64,000 nt of DNA from Candidatus Zixiibacteriota bacterium (lineage in GTDB: Bacteria > Zixibacteria > MSB-5A5 > GN15 > JACZUZ01). Below, piece by piece: positions 51,227 through 59,800 of the stretch. Location of the stretch: positions 1 to 64,000 of the forward strand of contig JAJRPM010000005.1 in assembly GCA_024280775.1 (NCBI GenBank). Direction: 5' to 3'. The first letter of the stretch is position 1. Every line of letters begins with the position of its first letter. The translations under genes and the position numbers were made by a program. The notes below the pieces were generated by a model. That model was not told where the DNA came from. It saw only the letters and a program-made list of their open reading frames with translations, and did no database searches.

Positions 51227-51874
51227 CTAGTTTGATATTTGTGTCGCGCCGGTAATCCCGCGCAAATACAAATCAACGAGACGCTCAATAACATTCTGCG
51301 AATCATTTCTCTCGGAGGGGTCATACCACATGTTGACCCAATTCAGAGATCCGAATAGAAACAATGTGTTCAAACTTGTTGTGTGTTCGTCGGATTTCCC
51401 GAACCTGGCAAGGGCTGAGCGTACCAAATCATAGTATTCTCTGCGCAGGCTAAGGACTCGCTGGTAATAGTCACCACTTAGAGAGTCAAGCTCATGAAAA
51501 CAGACTTTTAGTTCCTGCGGATGGTTAAGAAAATAGCCGAGATGATTCTCCACCACTAAACGCAAACCAGTTTCAGGGTTTGTCACCCCTGCGAGTTTTT
51601 CTTGTAGCATCGCTATCAGAGCGGTAAAAGTATTGCGCTGAATCGCAAAGAGCATCTCGTCTTTGCTTTTGAAATAGTAGTAGATGCCCGAAAGGCCGAC
51701 TCCGCCTCGCGCGGCAACTTCGCGCACTGAGGCTCCCTGGAATCCGCGCTCGGCTATTACTTCTGCGGCGGAGCTTAGAATATCAGTCAATTTCTTTTGG
51801 AATTTTGGCCCTTGTGTCGCGCCGGAGTCCTGCCGGGCGGCGTCGGTCGGTATGTGCTTGTCGGGGTGTGCCAT
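51227..51874 (-). CDS. TetR-family transcriptional regulator of the aromatic operon
   Basis: 215 residues from ATG 51874, with AGGGA in front; a TTG 11 codons upstream was rejected. The N-terminal helix-turn-helix reads LSSAAEVIAERGFQGASVREVAARGGVGLSGIYYYFKSKDEML (TetR signature YYYFKSKDE near 80). The C-terminal domain has TetR_C-like helices (LGYFLNHPQELKVCFHELDS, FLFGSLNWVNMWYDPSER), the FadR/PaaR-like class that often senses acyl-CoA. It leads the reductase operon and has a palindrome at its own promoter, so self-repression released by an aromatic acyl-CoA is a fair hypothesis. Confidence 0.88.
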   Translation of the reverse strand: MAHPDKHIPTDAARQDSGATQGPKFQKKLTDILSSAAEVIAERGFQGASVREVAARGGVGLSGIYYYFKSKDEMLFAIQRNTFTALIAMLQEKLAGVTNPETGLRLVVENHLGYFLNHPQELKVCFHELDSLSGDYYQRVLSLRREYYDLVRSALARFGKSDEHTTSLNTLFLFGSLNWVNMWYDPSERNDSQNVIERLVDLYLRGITGATQISN

Positions 51875-51909
51875 TGTGTCCCTAGGAACGTTATTGATAA
51901 ATAACAAAT

Positions 51910-51921
51910 CGAACGTTCGTT
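51910..51921 (-). promoter_or_regulatory. Probable TetR operator
   Basis: GAACGAACGTTC on the minus strand (arms GAACG and CGTTC around AA; overlapping the perfect 10-base palindrome CGAACGTTCG at 51910-51919). It lies between the -10 box and the regulator start, right at the expected start of transcription. The form is typical for TetR-family sites. Confidence 0.65.
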
Positions 51922-51924
51922 CTA

Positions 51925-51953
51925 ATTATACAGATTATGGACCCCAGCGTAAA
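51925..51953 (-). promoter_or_regulatory. Promoter of the TetR-benzoyl-CoA reductase operon
   Basis: On the minus strand: -35 TTTACG (51953-51948), spacer 17, perfect -10 TATAAT (51930-51925) with the extended TG just ahead (TGTATAAT). The operator follows immediately. Confidence 0.65.
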
Positions 51954-52115
51954 GGATAAATTGACCGTTAAATTAACTATACCTCTACGATCAACTACTA
52001 GTTATGCACAATCATCAGTTGAAACATCGCTAAGTCACACCCGGACAGCTTAGTGGATTATAGCGGCCCATCAACTCGGGTACGAGTAATTATTTTTCCA
52101 AGAATCCAACCACAG

Positions 52116-52901
52116 TTAGCTATTTGACCATTTTGCGGCGCGTTTTTCCATGAAAGCGGTTAAGCCTTCATGCGCGTCAGCGGTGGTCATTAGCTCCTTT
52201 AGGTAGATGTCTTCGACATCGCCCAGCGCTTCGGTAAAAGAACGATTCAGACCTGTTCGAATCGCCTTTTTGGTCAGACGTAGAACGACTCCTGAATTTG
52301 CTGTCAGGGCGCTGATGAATTCGGCGCTCTTTGCTTGGAATTCATCCACCGGATAGACTTGATTGATGACACCCTGCTTGAGAAGCTCCTCGGCTTTCCA
52401 GCTATCTCCGGTTAGTAGAAACTCGTAGGCTTTCGCGGCGGTCATGGTTTGCGGCATACGCAAGGCGGCAATCGGCGGAAAGACACCGACTTTTATTTCC
52501 GGTTGACCAAATTTTGCGCGCTCGGAGGCAAGTATCATATCGCAAAACATCGCCACCTCACAACCGCCGCCAAGCGCTGAGCCATGAACCAAAGCAATAG
52601 TCGGCGCTTCGAACTTATCCAGCAATCTGAACATGCGATGAAATGTCTCAATCATTTTCCCGGCGAGCTCGTCGGTATGCTCGGCGACATCCACTCCGGC
52701 AGAAAACACTTTTCCTTTGGCGCGAATCACCAGCGCTTTTAGATCACGACCTGCGTTCAACGATTCGAGCGCCGAATTGATTTCCTCCATCATTGCGATA
52801 TTGAGCACATTATACTCCGGTCTCGCTAGAGTCAGCTCTGCAACTCCGTCTTGCACGGATGTCTTTATGCTTTGATATTCTGTTTGTGTTGCAACACTCA
52901 T
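52116..52901 (-). CDS. dch: Cyclohexa-1,5-diene-1-carbonyl-CoA hydratase-like enoyl-CoA hydratase
   Basis: Crotonase-fold enzyme, 261 residues, the usual Dch length. Oxyanion-hole motifs: AKGKVFSAGVDVAEHT near 62 and HGSALGGGCEVAMFCDMILASE near 108. The GxxxxxxGVD and CEVAMFCDM wording matches Dch, which adds water to the diene made by benzoyl-CoA reductase, giving 6-hydroxycyclohex-1-ene-1-carbonyl-CoA. GGAGCATAGAAT precedes the ATG. It lies between the SDR and the regulator on the same strand. A generic enoyl-CoA hydratase is the alternative. Confidence 0.82.
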   Translation of the reverse strand: MSVATQTEYQSIKTSVQDGVAELTLARPEYNVLNIAMMEEINSALESLNAGRDLKALVIRAKGKVFSAGVDVAEHTDELAGKMIETFHRMFRLLDKFEAPTIALVHGSALGGGCEVAMFCDMILASERAKFGQPEIKVGVFPPIAALRMPQTMTAAKAYEFLLTGDSWKAEELLKQGVINQVYPVDEFQAKSAEFISALTANSGVVLRLTKKAIRTGLNRSFTEALGDVEDIYLKELMTTADAHEGLTAFMEKRAAKWSNS

Positions 52902-52941
52902 ATTCTATGCTCCTGTGCCATTAGCTCGACACACATTCTCA

Positions 52942-53691
52942 CTACATGTATTGTCCGCCGTCGACTTTGATTACTTCACCAGTGATATGCCGGGCTTGCT
53001 CGCTACATAGGAACAACACAACCTCCGCGACATCTTTCGGCTCTCCGAGTCGACCGAGCGCTGTTTCATCAAGCGCCTTTTGGCGAATCTCCTCGGGTAA
53101 GTTGGCCATCATATCAGTGAGAATCATCCCCGGGGCAACAACGTTGACATTGATATTACTAGCGCCTAATTCACGGGCTACCGATTTAGTCAGACCTATT
53201 ATGCCGGCTTTCGAGGCCGCGTAATTTGCCTGGCCGAATTTGCCGCGCAGACCGTTTATTGAGGAGATATTGACAATCTTGCCGGATTTTTGTTTTCGCA
53301 TTGAAGGCGAGACTGCGTTGATTAGGTTGAAACAGCCTTTTAGGTTTACTGCAATTACATCATCCCAGGCGGATTCACTCATTTTCCAAATTACACCATC
53401 GCTAGTGACACCGGCGCAGTTGACGAGAATGTCAATGTGATTGAACTTCTCCAACGCTTGTGAAATCATTTCAGAGACGGCGGAGTGTGAGGAAACATCA
53501 CACTCTATCGCCAGCGCTTTGGATCCGAGCTTTTCAATTGCAGTGACAATCTCGCCGGCCTCGGCGGGTTTGTACAAATGATTGACAATTACACTAGCGC
53601 CGCTTTTGGCAAGCGCCAAGGCAACGGCGGCGCCGATTCCAGTGGCGCCACCGGTCACCAAGGCTACTTTATCTTGAAGAATCCTCGCCAA
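52942..53691 (-). CDS. Short-chain dehydrogenase (FabG/PhaB-like), probable 3-hydroxyacyl-CoA dehydrogenase of the pathway
   Basis: 249 residues of classical SDR: cofactor motif TGGATGIGAAVALA (residues 14-27), NCAG at 88-91, ISSINGLRG with the catalytic Ser, YAASKAG with Tyr/Lys near 155, and GMILTDM. FabG- and acetoacetyl-CoA reductase-like proteins look the same; set between Oah and Dch it could oxidise 3-hydroxypimeloyl-CoA after ring opening. TTG start 53691, three bases after the oah stop (TAGGAATTG), so coupled. Confidence 0.82.
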   Translation of the reverse strand: MARILQDKVALVTGGATGIGAAVALALAKSGASVIVNHLYKPAEAGEIVTAIEKLGSKALAIECDVSSHSAVSEMISQALEKFNHIDILVNCAGVTSDGVIWKMSESAWDDVIAVNLKGCFNLINAVSPSMRKQKSGKIVNISSINGLRGKFGQANYAASKAGIIGLTKSVARELGASNINVNVVAPGMILTDMMANLPEEIRQKALDETALGRLGEPKDVAEVVLFLCSEQARHITGEVIKVDGGQYM

Positions 53692-53694
53692 TTC

Positions 53695-54705
53695 CTAGGC
53701 GCCCTTCAATGCAGAGCCACACATGCCGCAGAATTGATGTACACTCGGAAGCTGTGTCACACCGCATGACGGACAGGTGTGCTTGTAGACACCATACTTG
53801 GATTCCGAAGAACCACCCTCAGCAGCGACCTTACGTAAGCCCATGTAATCGGCTTTGCGCTTTTCTACAAACGCCTGCATGCCTTCATTGGGTTCCCAGT
53901 CATTGAAATGCAGGGCCAACCAGTCACGCGCATGACCGATAGTTGCGAACCAGATTTGCTCTTTGAGGTGATTGACCTGAGTTTTGGTGTAGCGCATGCA
54001 TTCGGGGAATTTGTTCAGCATCTTTTCAGCCATGATGTTGCAGGCTTCATCGAGTTTTTCGCGCGGAACTACCTGATTGACCAATCCCCATTCGAGGGCT
54101 TTGTCGGCTCTAATTTTTTCATTGAGGAATAATATCTCACGCGCGCGACGGTCACCGACGAATATCGGTAGCCACTGCGTGGCTCCGCCACAGGCAACCG
54201 AACCGACGTTGGTTCCTATTTGGCCAATGTAGGTGTCGTCAGCCATGATGGACAGGTCGCAGGCCATGTGGGATTCATTTCCGCCACCGACCGCCATGCC
54301 ATTGAGGCGGCAAATTATCGGCTTGCCGCATTTGAGCATCGCTTCGATGTATCCAGCGAAATAGCCCATATATTTGTAATAATCGCGTGGTTTCTGAGTG
54401 TAATACTCGGCGTATTCTTTGACATCCCCGCCGGTGCAAAAGGCTTTCTCGCCAGCGCCGGTGAAAATTATCACTCCGACACTGTCATCCCAGGTTGCAT
54501 CGGTGAAAGCGGTCATTAGTTCACGCAGGCAGGGGGTATTGTAAGCGTTGTATGAATGCTCGCGATTGATAGTGATGCGCGCAATCCAGTCTTTCTTCTC
54601 ATAGAGTATTTCTTTGAATCCATACTCCGCTGCGCTTTTCGGCTCAAACAAATTCTCCATAGTCCCCTCAACATCCAACTTTTTCTCGAGTGTCTCAATA
54701 GCCAT
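53695..54705 (-). CDS. oah: 6-oxocyclohex-1-ene-1-carbonyl-CoA hydrolase-like enzyme with zinc-ribbon tail
   Basis: Crotonase-fold ring-opening hydrolase, 336 residues. Residues 1-285 match Oah/BamA wording: FTGAGEKAFCTGGDVKEYAEYY, NGMAVGGGNESHMACDLSI, GSVACGGATQWLP. Two oddities: the insert present in the second half of Thauera/Azoarcus-type Oah, as I recall it, is absent, and the C-terminus adds YKHTCPSCGVTQ...FCGMCGSALKG, a four-Cys zinc ribbon. It converts 6-oxocyclohex-1-ene-1-carbonyl-CoA to 3-hydroxypimeloyl-CoA. AGGAG precedes ATG 54705. First gene of the dch-side operon. A MenB-like or other crotonase is possible. Confidence 0.75.
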   Translation of the reverse strand: MAIETLEKKLDVEGTMENLFEPKSAAEYGFKEILYEKKDWIARITINREHSYNAYNTPCLRELMTAFTDATWDDSVGVIIFTGAGEKAFCTGGDVKEYAEYYTQKPRDYYKYMGYFAGYIEAMLKCGKPIICRLNGMAVGGGNESHMACDLSIMADDTYIGQIGTNVGSVACGGATQWLPIFVGDRRAREILFLNEKIRADKALEWGLVNQVVPREKLDEACNIMAEKMLNKFPECMRYTKTQVNHLKEQIWFATIGHARDWLALHFNDWEPNEGMQAFVEKRKADYMGLRKVAAEGGSSESKYGVYKHTCPSCGVTQLPSVHQFCGMCGSALKGA

Positions 54706-54755
54706 ACCAAACTCCTATTGTTTTACAATTATCAACACCGCTATGCGTTTGGGTA

Positions 54756-54779
54756 GTCAATTCTAATTCCCGAATTGAC
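54756..54779. promoter_or_regulatory. Perfect dyad upstream of oah
   Basis: GTCAATTC and GAATTGAC, 8-bp perfect arms with an 8-base spacer (TAATTCCC), about 50-75 bp before the oah start. Likely a protein-binding site; it differs from the TetR palindrome at 51.9 kb, so a second regulator, perhaps the nearby AraC protein, may act here. The remaining 300 bp up to the AraC gene has no gene. Confidence 0.5.
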
Positions 54780-54999
54780 GCTTCCATTATCCAGTTTACG
54801 GAAAAGTGACCTGATAATCCACTATTAGTTTGGTGAGAAGTAAAAACCTGCATTGCGTGGCTATATAACTTATTGGGATAACACATCTTATCGTCCTGCA
54901 CCCATGTGCTTTCGGTTTATCGATATGGGCGTAACACACTTCGGTCCTCCGAGATTCCAGAGCTATTCCCAACTCGCTATTCTAATGGACGACAAACAT

Positions 55000-55027
55000 C
55001 AAGCAAGATAGTATCTTGTATTGCTTG
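55000..55027. promoter_or_regulatory. Nested palindrome upstream of the AraC gene
   Basis: CAAGATA-G-TATCTTG (55004-55018) is a perfect odd palindrome, and CAAGCAA (55000-55006) also matches TTGCTTG (55021-55027). It is about 55 bp before the AraC start. It may be a regulator site or an RNA hairpin. Confidence 0.45.
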
Positions 55028-55082
55028 CCATTTTGGCCAAGTCCGCTTCTCTCTAATAGCCAAATCATAAGGAAAAGTAGGT

Positions 55083-55913
55083 ATGCTCATAGAATCACAT
55101 GTCCCCTCTCATCCTCTAAATGGGTTCATAGAAGTAATCATCTATTTCAAGGGTTACACGCCGGAGCATTCCCTGGAAAAAGTTGTACCAGATGGAAGCT
55201 CTTATCTGCTGATTGAACTTGACGGGATGCCGCGACATACGTTTGACACTGTCACAGGTGAAAAAAAAGGTGAATTTACAAAAGCCTGGATTTCGGGTAT
55301 GCATACAGACTATCTCACAATTTCCGCTTTACCTGATTCAGAAATGCTGGCGGTAAAATTCAAACCTTATGGAGCATTTCCTTTTTTGAAGTCTCCAATT
55401 TCAGAATTCAATAATCTTGTAATAGGAGCAGAGGGAGCGCTGGGAGAAAGTGTTTTCGAATTCCGAAGCAGTCTTATGAAGACGCCTACTTATGAAGGCA
55501 AGATGTCATTATGTGAGGAATGGTTGCTCGCTAGATTTGACGAAGAAAACTCTCCGGATGATTTCGTAGTTTCTGCATGTAATACGATGCAACAAGATTC
55601 TAAGTTAGAATTTAATTCCATCGCGGAGATGATTTCTAAGGCGGGCATATCCAAGAAACATTTCATAAATCAATTCAAGAAATACGTTGGCTTAACTCCT
55701 AAACAATTGCAGAGAGTTTTTCGCTTTAATGATATCCTTCAATGTATTTCAAAAGAGGATAATATAGGTTGGACCCAAATCGCTTTGAGTTGCGGCTATT
55801 ATGATCAAGCGCATTTCATAAAGGAGTTCAAGAGTTTCTGCGGTATCAACCCTTCAAAGTTTATCAGCGACTACAAAACTACAGAGCGCATGAACTTCTT
55901 CCCGCTGGACTAG
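55083..55913 (+). CDS. AraC-family transcriptional regulator
   Basis: 276 residues. The N-terminal half (HPLNGFIEVIIYFKGYTPEHSLEKVVPDGSSYLLI) is the small sensor domain of the DUF6597 type. The C-terminal pair of helix-turn-helix units is at about 175-262 (FNSIAEMISKAGISKKHFINQFKKYVGLTPKQLQRVF, then WTQIALSCGYYDQAHFIKEFKSFCGINPSKF). AAGGAAAAGTAGGT precedes ATG. The gene is visibly AT-richer than its neighbours and uses more A-ending codons, as does the next gene, so recent acquisition is possible. It points away from oah. Confidence 0.9.
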   Translation: MLIESHVPSHPLNGFIEVIIYFKGYTPEHSLEKVVPDGSSYLLIELDGMPRHTFDTVTGEKKGEFTKAWISGMHTDYLTISALPDSEMLAVKFKPYGAFPFLKSPISEFNNLVIGAEGALGESVFEFRSSLMKTPTYEGKMSLCEEWLLARFDEENSPDDFVVSACNTMQQDSKLEFNSIAEMISKAGISKKHFINQFKKYVGLTPKQLQRVFRFNDILQCISKEDNIGWTQIALSCGYYDQAHFIKEFKSFCGINPSKFISDYKTTERMNFFPLD

Positions 55914-56022
55914 AGAGGTTACTTTTTTACAATACCGTAGCGCCACCTACTTGTTTCTTGTTGCTTGGAAAGTGAACTGAAGGCTTGGAACAGACAATTG
56001 AATTTGAAAGAGGATTACTTGC

Positions 56023-56556
56023 ATGGAAAAAGGGTTGCTGGAGAAAACGGGAAAGACGTTGCAGCAGTGGGTTAAGATAGTTAAGAAATCCAAGATTGAA
56101 AAACATGGCGAGATAATAAAGTTTCTAAAAACAGAACACGGATTTACTCACGGCTTCGCCAACTTTGTAGCTATGACAGCACGAGAGGCGGGGGCCAACT
56201 TCTTTGATCCCGCTGAGTTGGTCGACGCGCAATATAGCAAGGGCAAAGAGGAGCTAAGACCGATTTATGATCTGCTGGTTCGCAAGATCAAGAAGCTAGG
56301 GGATGGAATAGAGGTTGTCCCGAAAAAATCCAGTGTGAGTATTAAGACGAAAAAACAGTTCGCTTTGATACAACCAAGCGCTAAGACTCGAATTGACCTG
56401 GGATTGAAACTCAGAGACAAACCAACAGGCAAACGTCTCCAAAACTCCGGTCCATTTGGAGCAATGTGCACGCATCGTGTTGAGATATTTGAAAAATCAG
56501 ATATTGATAATGAACTGCTGGACTGGTTGAAAGAAGCCTATGAGAAGTCTTTTTGA
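56023..56556 (+). CDS. DUF4287 plus DUF5655 domain protein
   Basis: 177 residues. Residues 1-60 (MEKGLLEKTGKTLQQWVKIVKKS, HGFTHGFANFVAMTARE) are the DUF4287 helical domain. The rest (KGKEELRPIYDLLVRKIKKLG, VSIKTKKQFALIQPSAKTRIDLGLKL) is DUF5655, a putative transport or binding domain. Function unknown; often found as a small stand-alone soluble protein. Lys-rich and AT-leaning like the AraC gene. GAAAGAGGATTACTTGC precedes ATG. Confidence 0.8.
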   Translation: MEKGLLEKTGKTLQQWVKIVKKSKIEKHGEIIKFLKTEHGFTHGFANFVAMTAREAGANFFDPAELVDAQYSKGKEELRPIYDLLVRKIKKLGDGIEVVPKKSSVSIKTKKQFALIQPSAKTRIDLGLKLRDKPTGKRLQNSGPFGAMCTHRVEIFEKSDIDNELLDWLKEAYEKSF

Positions 56557-56684
56557 TATTGGATTCCAGTGCAGACCAAACATGATACTTGCCCTTTCGT
56601 AGCCCTGTTTGCTCTGCAGGTCAGTATGTCTATATTGCCTGCGTGATGTATTTGTCGAACGAATATCAATGAAAGGGATTTCAC

Positions 56685-58238
56685 ATGTTAAAGCTAATCC
56701 GTAGCGCTTTGGTTTTGTTTGCTTTGGTGATGTTGTCTGGCGCAAGCGCCTTTGGTCAGCATATGGCAGAGTCTGCTGACAAAGACAAAGGCGAGAAGTC
56801 AGATGAGAAGAAGGGTGAGGTTAAGGAGGTTATCTCTGAGACCACTCATAGTATTCTTATTGACGGTCAAAAAGTTTCCTACAAAGTAGTCGCCGGGACT
56901 ATGCCCTTGACCGAGGACTCCGAAGACGCTAAGGCCGGGATTTTCTATATTGCTTACACTCGTATCGGCGCTAGTGACGCACAGAAGAATCCGGCGAAAC
57001 GTCCAGTTACCTTTTCATTCAACGGCGGGCCCGGCTCATCATCGGTTTGGTTGCATCTGGGTTTGCTGGGGCCGCGTCGGGTGAAGATGGATTCACTGGG
57101 CAATGCATTCGCGCCGCCTTATGAATTGGTCGACAACGAATTCTCCTTGCTTGATAAAACCGATTTGGTGTTTATTGATCCGGTTAGCACAGGTTTCAGT
57201 CGCGCGGCCGATGGTGAGGATGCAAATCAGTTTCACGGGGTGCGTGAGGACATCAAGTCGGTGGGTGAGTTCATTCGTTTGTACACTACCAAGAACGAAC
57301 GCTGGGCCTCGCCGAAGTTTTTGATTGGAGAAAGTTATGGCACCACACGCGCGGCGGGACTCTCGGGTTATTTGCAAAACAAACACGGGCTTTATTTGAA
57401 TGGAATCATGTTGGTTTCCTCGATTCTAAATTTTGAAACCGCGCGCTTCACAACCGGCAATGATTTGCCGTATGTTCTATTCCTGCCTTCATATACCGCA
57501 ACAGCCTGGTATCACAAACGTTTGCCATCAGATTTGCAAAAGGATTTGCAAGTAGCGCTTAGAGAATCCGAGAAGTTCGCTATGGGTGACTATGCCAGCG
57601 CTTTGATGGAGGGCGATAATATCTCAGATATTAAGCGCGAAGCAGTTACTCGTGAGTTGGCGCGTTTGACTGGACTATCAGAAAAATATGTTTCGCAAAC
57701 TAATATGCGGATTTTGATTCATCGCTTTACCAAAGAGCTACTGCGTGATGAGCGCCGCACTGTCGGCAGACTTGACAGTCGTTTTGTGGGGATTGACTCG
57801 GATGCCGCTGGTGAATATACAGATTATGATCCTAGCTATTCTAATATACTAGGCGCTTACGGAGCGACGATGAATGACTATTTGCGTCGTGAGTTGGATT
57901 TTGAGAGTGATTTGCCCTATGAGATTCTTACTGGTAATGTGCATCCCTGGAATTATGGCGAATACAAAAACCGGTTCGTGAATGTAGGCGAGACATTACG
58001 CCAAGCAATGACTAAGAATCCATACTTAAAAGTTTTTGTCGCTAATGGGTACTATGATCTTGCAACCCCTTACTTGGCAACCGAATACACTTTCAGTCAT
58101 CTGGGCTTGGACCCTTCTTTGCAGGAAAATGTGAGTATGGCTTACTACGAGGCTGGGCATATGATGTATATCAAAGTCAACGAGTTAGCGCAGTTGAAGA
58201 GTGATTTGGTGAAGTTTATGGACGGGGCGATGCGTTGA
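56685..58238 (+). CDS. Exported S10-family serine carboxypeptidase
   Basis: 517 residues. The signal peptide (residues 1-24, ending SAFGQ) is followed by an acidic-lysine stretch and the S10 alpha/beta hydrolase domain: FSFNGGPGSSSVWLHLGLLGPRRV (oxyanion loop), nucleophile in IGESYGTTRAAGLSGYL near 225, Asp in NGYYDLATPY near 445 and His in YEAGHMMYI near 500. Cuts residues from C-termini of peptides in the periplasm or outside. AAAGGGATTTCAC before ATG. Family length normal; bacterial members are often of unknown substrate. Confidence 0.9.
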   Translation: MLKLIRSALVLFALVMLSGASAFGQHMAESADKDKGEKSDEKKGEVKEVISETTHSILIDGQKVSYKVVAGTMPLTEDSEDAKAGIFYIAYTRIGASDAQKNPAKRPVTFSFNGGPGSSSVWLHLGLLGPRRVKMDSLGNAFAPPYELVDNEFSLLDKTDLVFIDPVSTGFSRAADGEDANQFHGVREDIKSVGEFIRLYTTKNERWASPKFLIGESYGTTRAAGLSGYLQNKHGLYLNGIMLVSSILNFETARFTTGNDLPYVLFLPSYTATAWYHKRLPSDLQKDLQVALRESEKFAMGDYASALMEGDNISDIKREAVTRELARLTGLSEKYVSQTNMRILIHRFTKELLRDERRTVGRLDSRFVGIDSDAAGEYTDYDPSYSNILGAYGATMNDYLRRELDFESDLPYEILTGNVHPWNYGEYKNRFVNVGETLRQAMTKNPYLKVFVANGYYDLATPYLATEYTFSHLGLDPSLQENVSMAYYEAGHMMYIKVNELAQLKSDLVKFMDGAMR

Positions 58239-58339
58239 GCTAGACTGTTACAAAAGAATTAGCTTGACGAATTAGTTCGCAGGATATACTTTACCAGCAG
58301 AGAAGAGTAGCGCTAACCTTATATTGGAAGGTTGTCTTG

Positions 58340-59779
58340 ATGGCGAATTCGTACCGAATTTCTAAACGTGGCTTGTGGATTTCGGCCTTGGCGTTGTGTT
58401 TTGTTTTGCACCCGCTTTTTTGGGCGCACGGCTCGAGTGTGCCGTCTTTCAGCTATGCTGAAAACGCAGGAGATTGGCTTGGCGAAAATATCGCCAATGC
58501 AGGAGATGTAAATAACGATGGTATCGATGACCTAATTGTGGGAGCTCGAAAGCACCTGGGCACAAATGGACTCGCTACCGTATTATCGGGAGCTGACGGT
58601 ACTGTTCTGTATCGCTATGAGGGATTCTCCGGAGCTAACCTTGGCTCCTCAGTTGACGGTATTGGCGATATCAACAATGACGGGTTTGACGATTTCGCTA
58701 TAGGTGAGTTCAGTATGCCTCATGGGAAAATCTATGTTCGCTCCGGAATTGACGGGACTGTTTTGTTGACTATTGAAGGCGGTAATTATGGCACGATGGG
58801 AAACTCAGTAGCCGGAATTGGTGATGTCAACGATGATACTGTTCCTGACATTGGAATTGGAGTTAACGGTGTGGTTCGAGTCCATTCGGGAGTTGACGGA
58901 GCGCTACTATACACTCTGTATGCTGATGTAAGTGGATGGACGGGGTTTGGTGATAATTTGGACGGCGCTGGTGACGTGAACGCAGACGGCTATGACGACA
59001 TTATCGTTGGCGCCATGTATCAAAGCGAAAGCGCGGAGTGCTTCGCGAGTGGAAAGGCATACGTTTTTTCGGGCGCTGACGGAAGCCTTCTTTATTGTTA
59101 TCCAGGGGAGAGCTGTTACCGGTACCTTGGGATTGCAGTTAGCGGTGTCGGTGATGTCAATTCAGACGGGCACGGAGATTTTGCGGTGAATGGACAGAGC
59201 AGGGGCAAAGTTTACTCAGGGATTGATGGCCAGGTATTGTATGGTCTCATGCAACAGGGGAACAGTCTTTGGCCTTCGCTCGGCACAATAGCGGACATTG
59301 ATGGTGACGGTGTTTCTGATATACTCGCCGCGACACACCACGGACGATATATTATTTATTCCGGGGCTACAGGACTTCGAGCGGCTTGGTCAGGACTGTC
59401 CAATCCTTTGCTGGATGGAGTGAATGGTGGTCGATTGGTTGGAACAGGAGATTTCAACGGTGACGGAATCTCAGATATTGCATTTGCGGATTACCTCGAC
59501 AATGCCGCCGGAGATTCTGCCGGTGTAGTTTACGGCCTTTCTATTACCCCCGGTGTAGATTGTTGCTTCACACGTGGTGATTTTCTCGCTGATGGTTTTG
59601 TCAATATTGCAGATGTAACAGCCGCTGTCGCTAGAATATTTTCAGGTGGAAGCGCTACGGCTTGCCCTGACGACGCTGACGCTAATGCTGATGGCGCTTT
59701 CAATATTGGCGATGTTACATATCTTGTCGGACATATTTTCGGAACGAATCCACGACTGCCCTGTGTCGCGGGACAATAG
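58340..59779 (+). CDS. Secreted FG-GAP/integrin-like repeat protein with dockerin-like C-terminus
   Basis: 479 residues from ATG 58340, with GGAAGG ahead. The signal peptide ends near residue 32 (FWAHGSS). Six to seven FG-GAP repeats with Ca-binding loops (AGDVNNDGIDDLIVGA, GDINNDGFDDFAIGE, GDVNADGYDDIIVGA, GDFNGDGISDIAFA) predict a seven-bladed propeller. The tail has two EF-hand-like units (GDFLADGFVNIADVTAAVARIF and DANADGAFNIGDVTYLVGHIF) flanked by Cys, a dockerin-I-like module typical of surface proteins in FCB-type candidate phyla. Role: probably adhesion or surface display. Confidence 0.85.
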   Translation: MANSYRISKRGLWISALALCFVLHPLFWAHGSSVPSFSYAENAGDWLGENIANAGDVNNDGIDDLIVGARKHLGTNGLATVLSGADGTVLYRYEGFSGANLGSSVDGIGDINNDGFDDFAIGEFSMPHGKIYVRSGIDGTVLLTIEGGNYGTMGNSVAGIGDVNDDTVPDIGIGVNGVVRVHSGVDGALLYTLYADVSGWTGFGDNLDGAGDVNADGYDDIIVGAMYQSESAECFASGKAYVFSGADGSLLYCYPGESCYRYLGIAVSGVGDVNSDGHGDFAVNGQSRGKVYSGIDGQVLYGLMQQGNSLWPSLGTIADIDGDGVSDILAATHHGRYIIYSGATGLRAAWSGLSNPLLDGVNGGRLVGTGDFNGDGISDIAFADYLDNAAGDSAGVVYGLSITPGVDCCFTRGDFLADGFVNIADVTAAVARIFSGGSATACPDDADANADGAFNIGDVTYLVGHIFGTNPRLPCVAGQ

Positions 59780-59800
59780 GACAATTACAATCCCTTGGGG

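Noticed and set aside
54706-55082. tRNA or small RNA gene in the gap
   Set aside because: No cloverleaf arms, TTCGA loop or CCA end found; only short palindromes are present.
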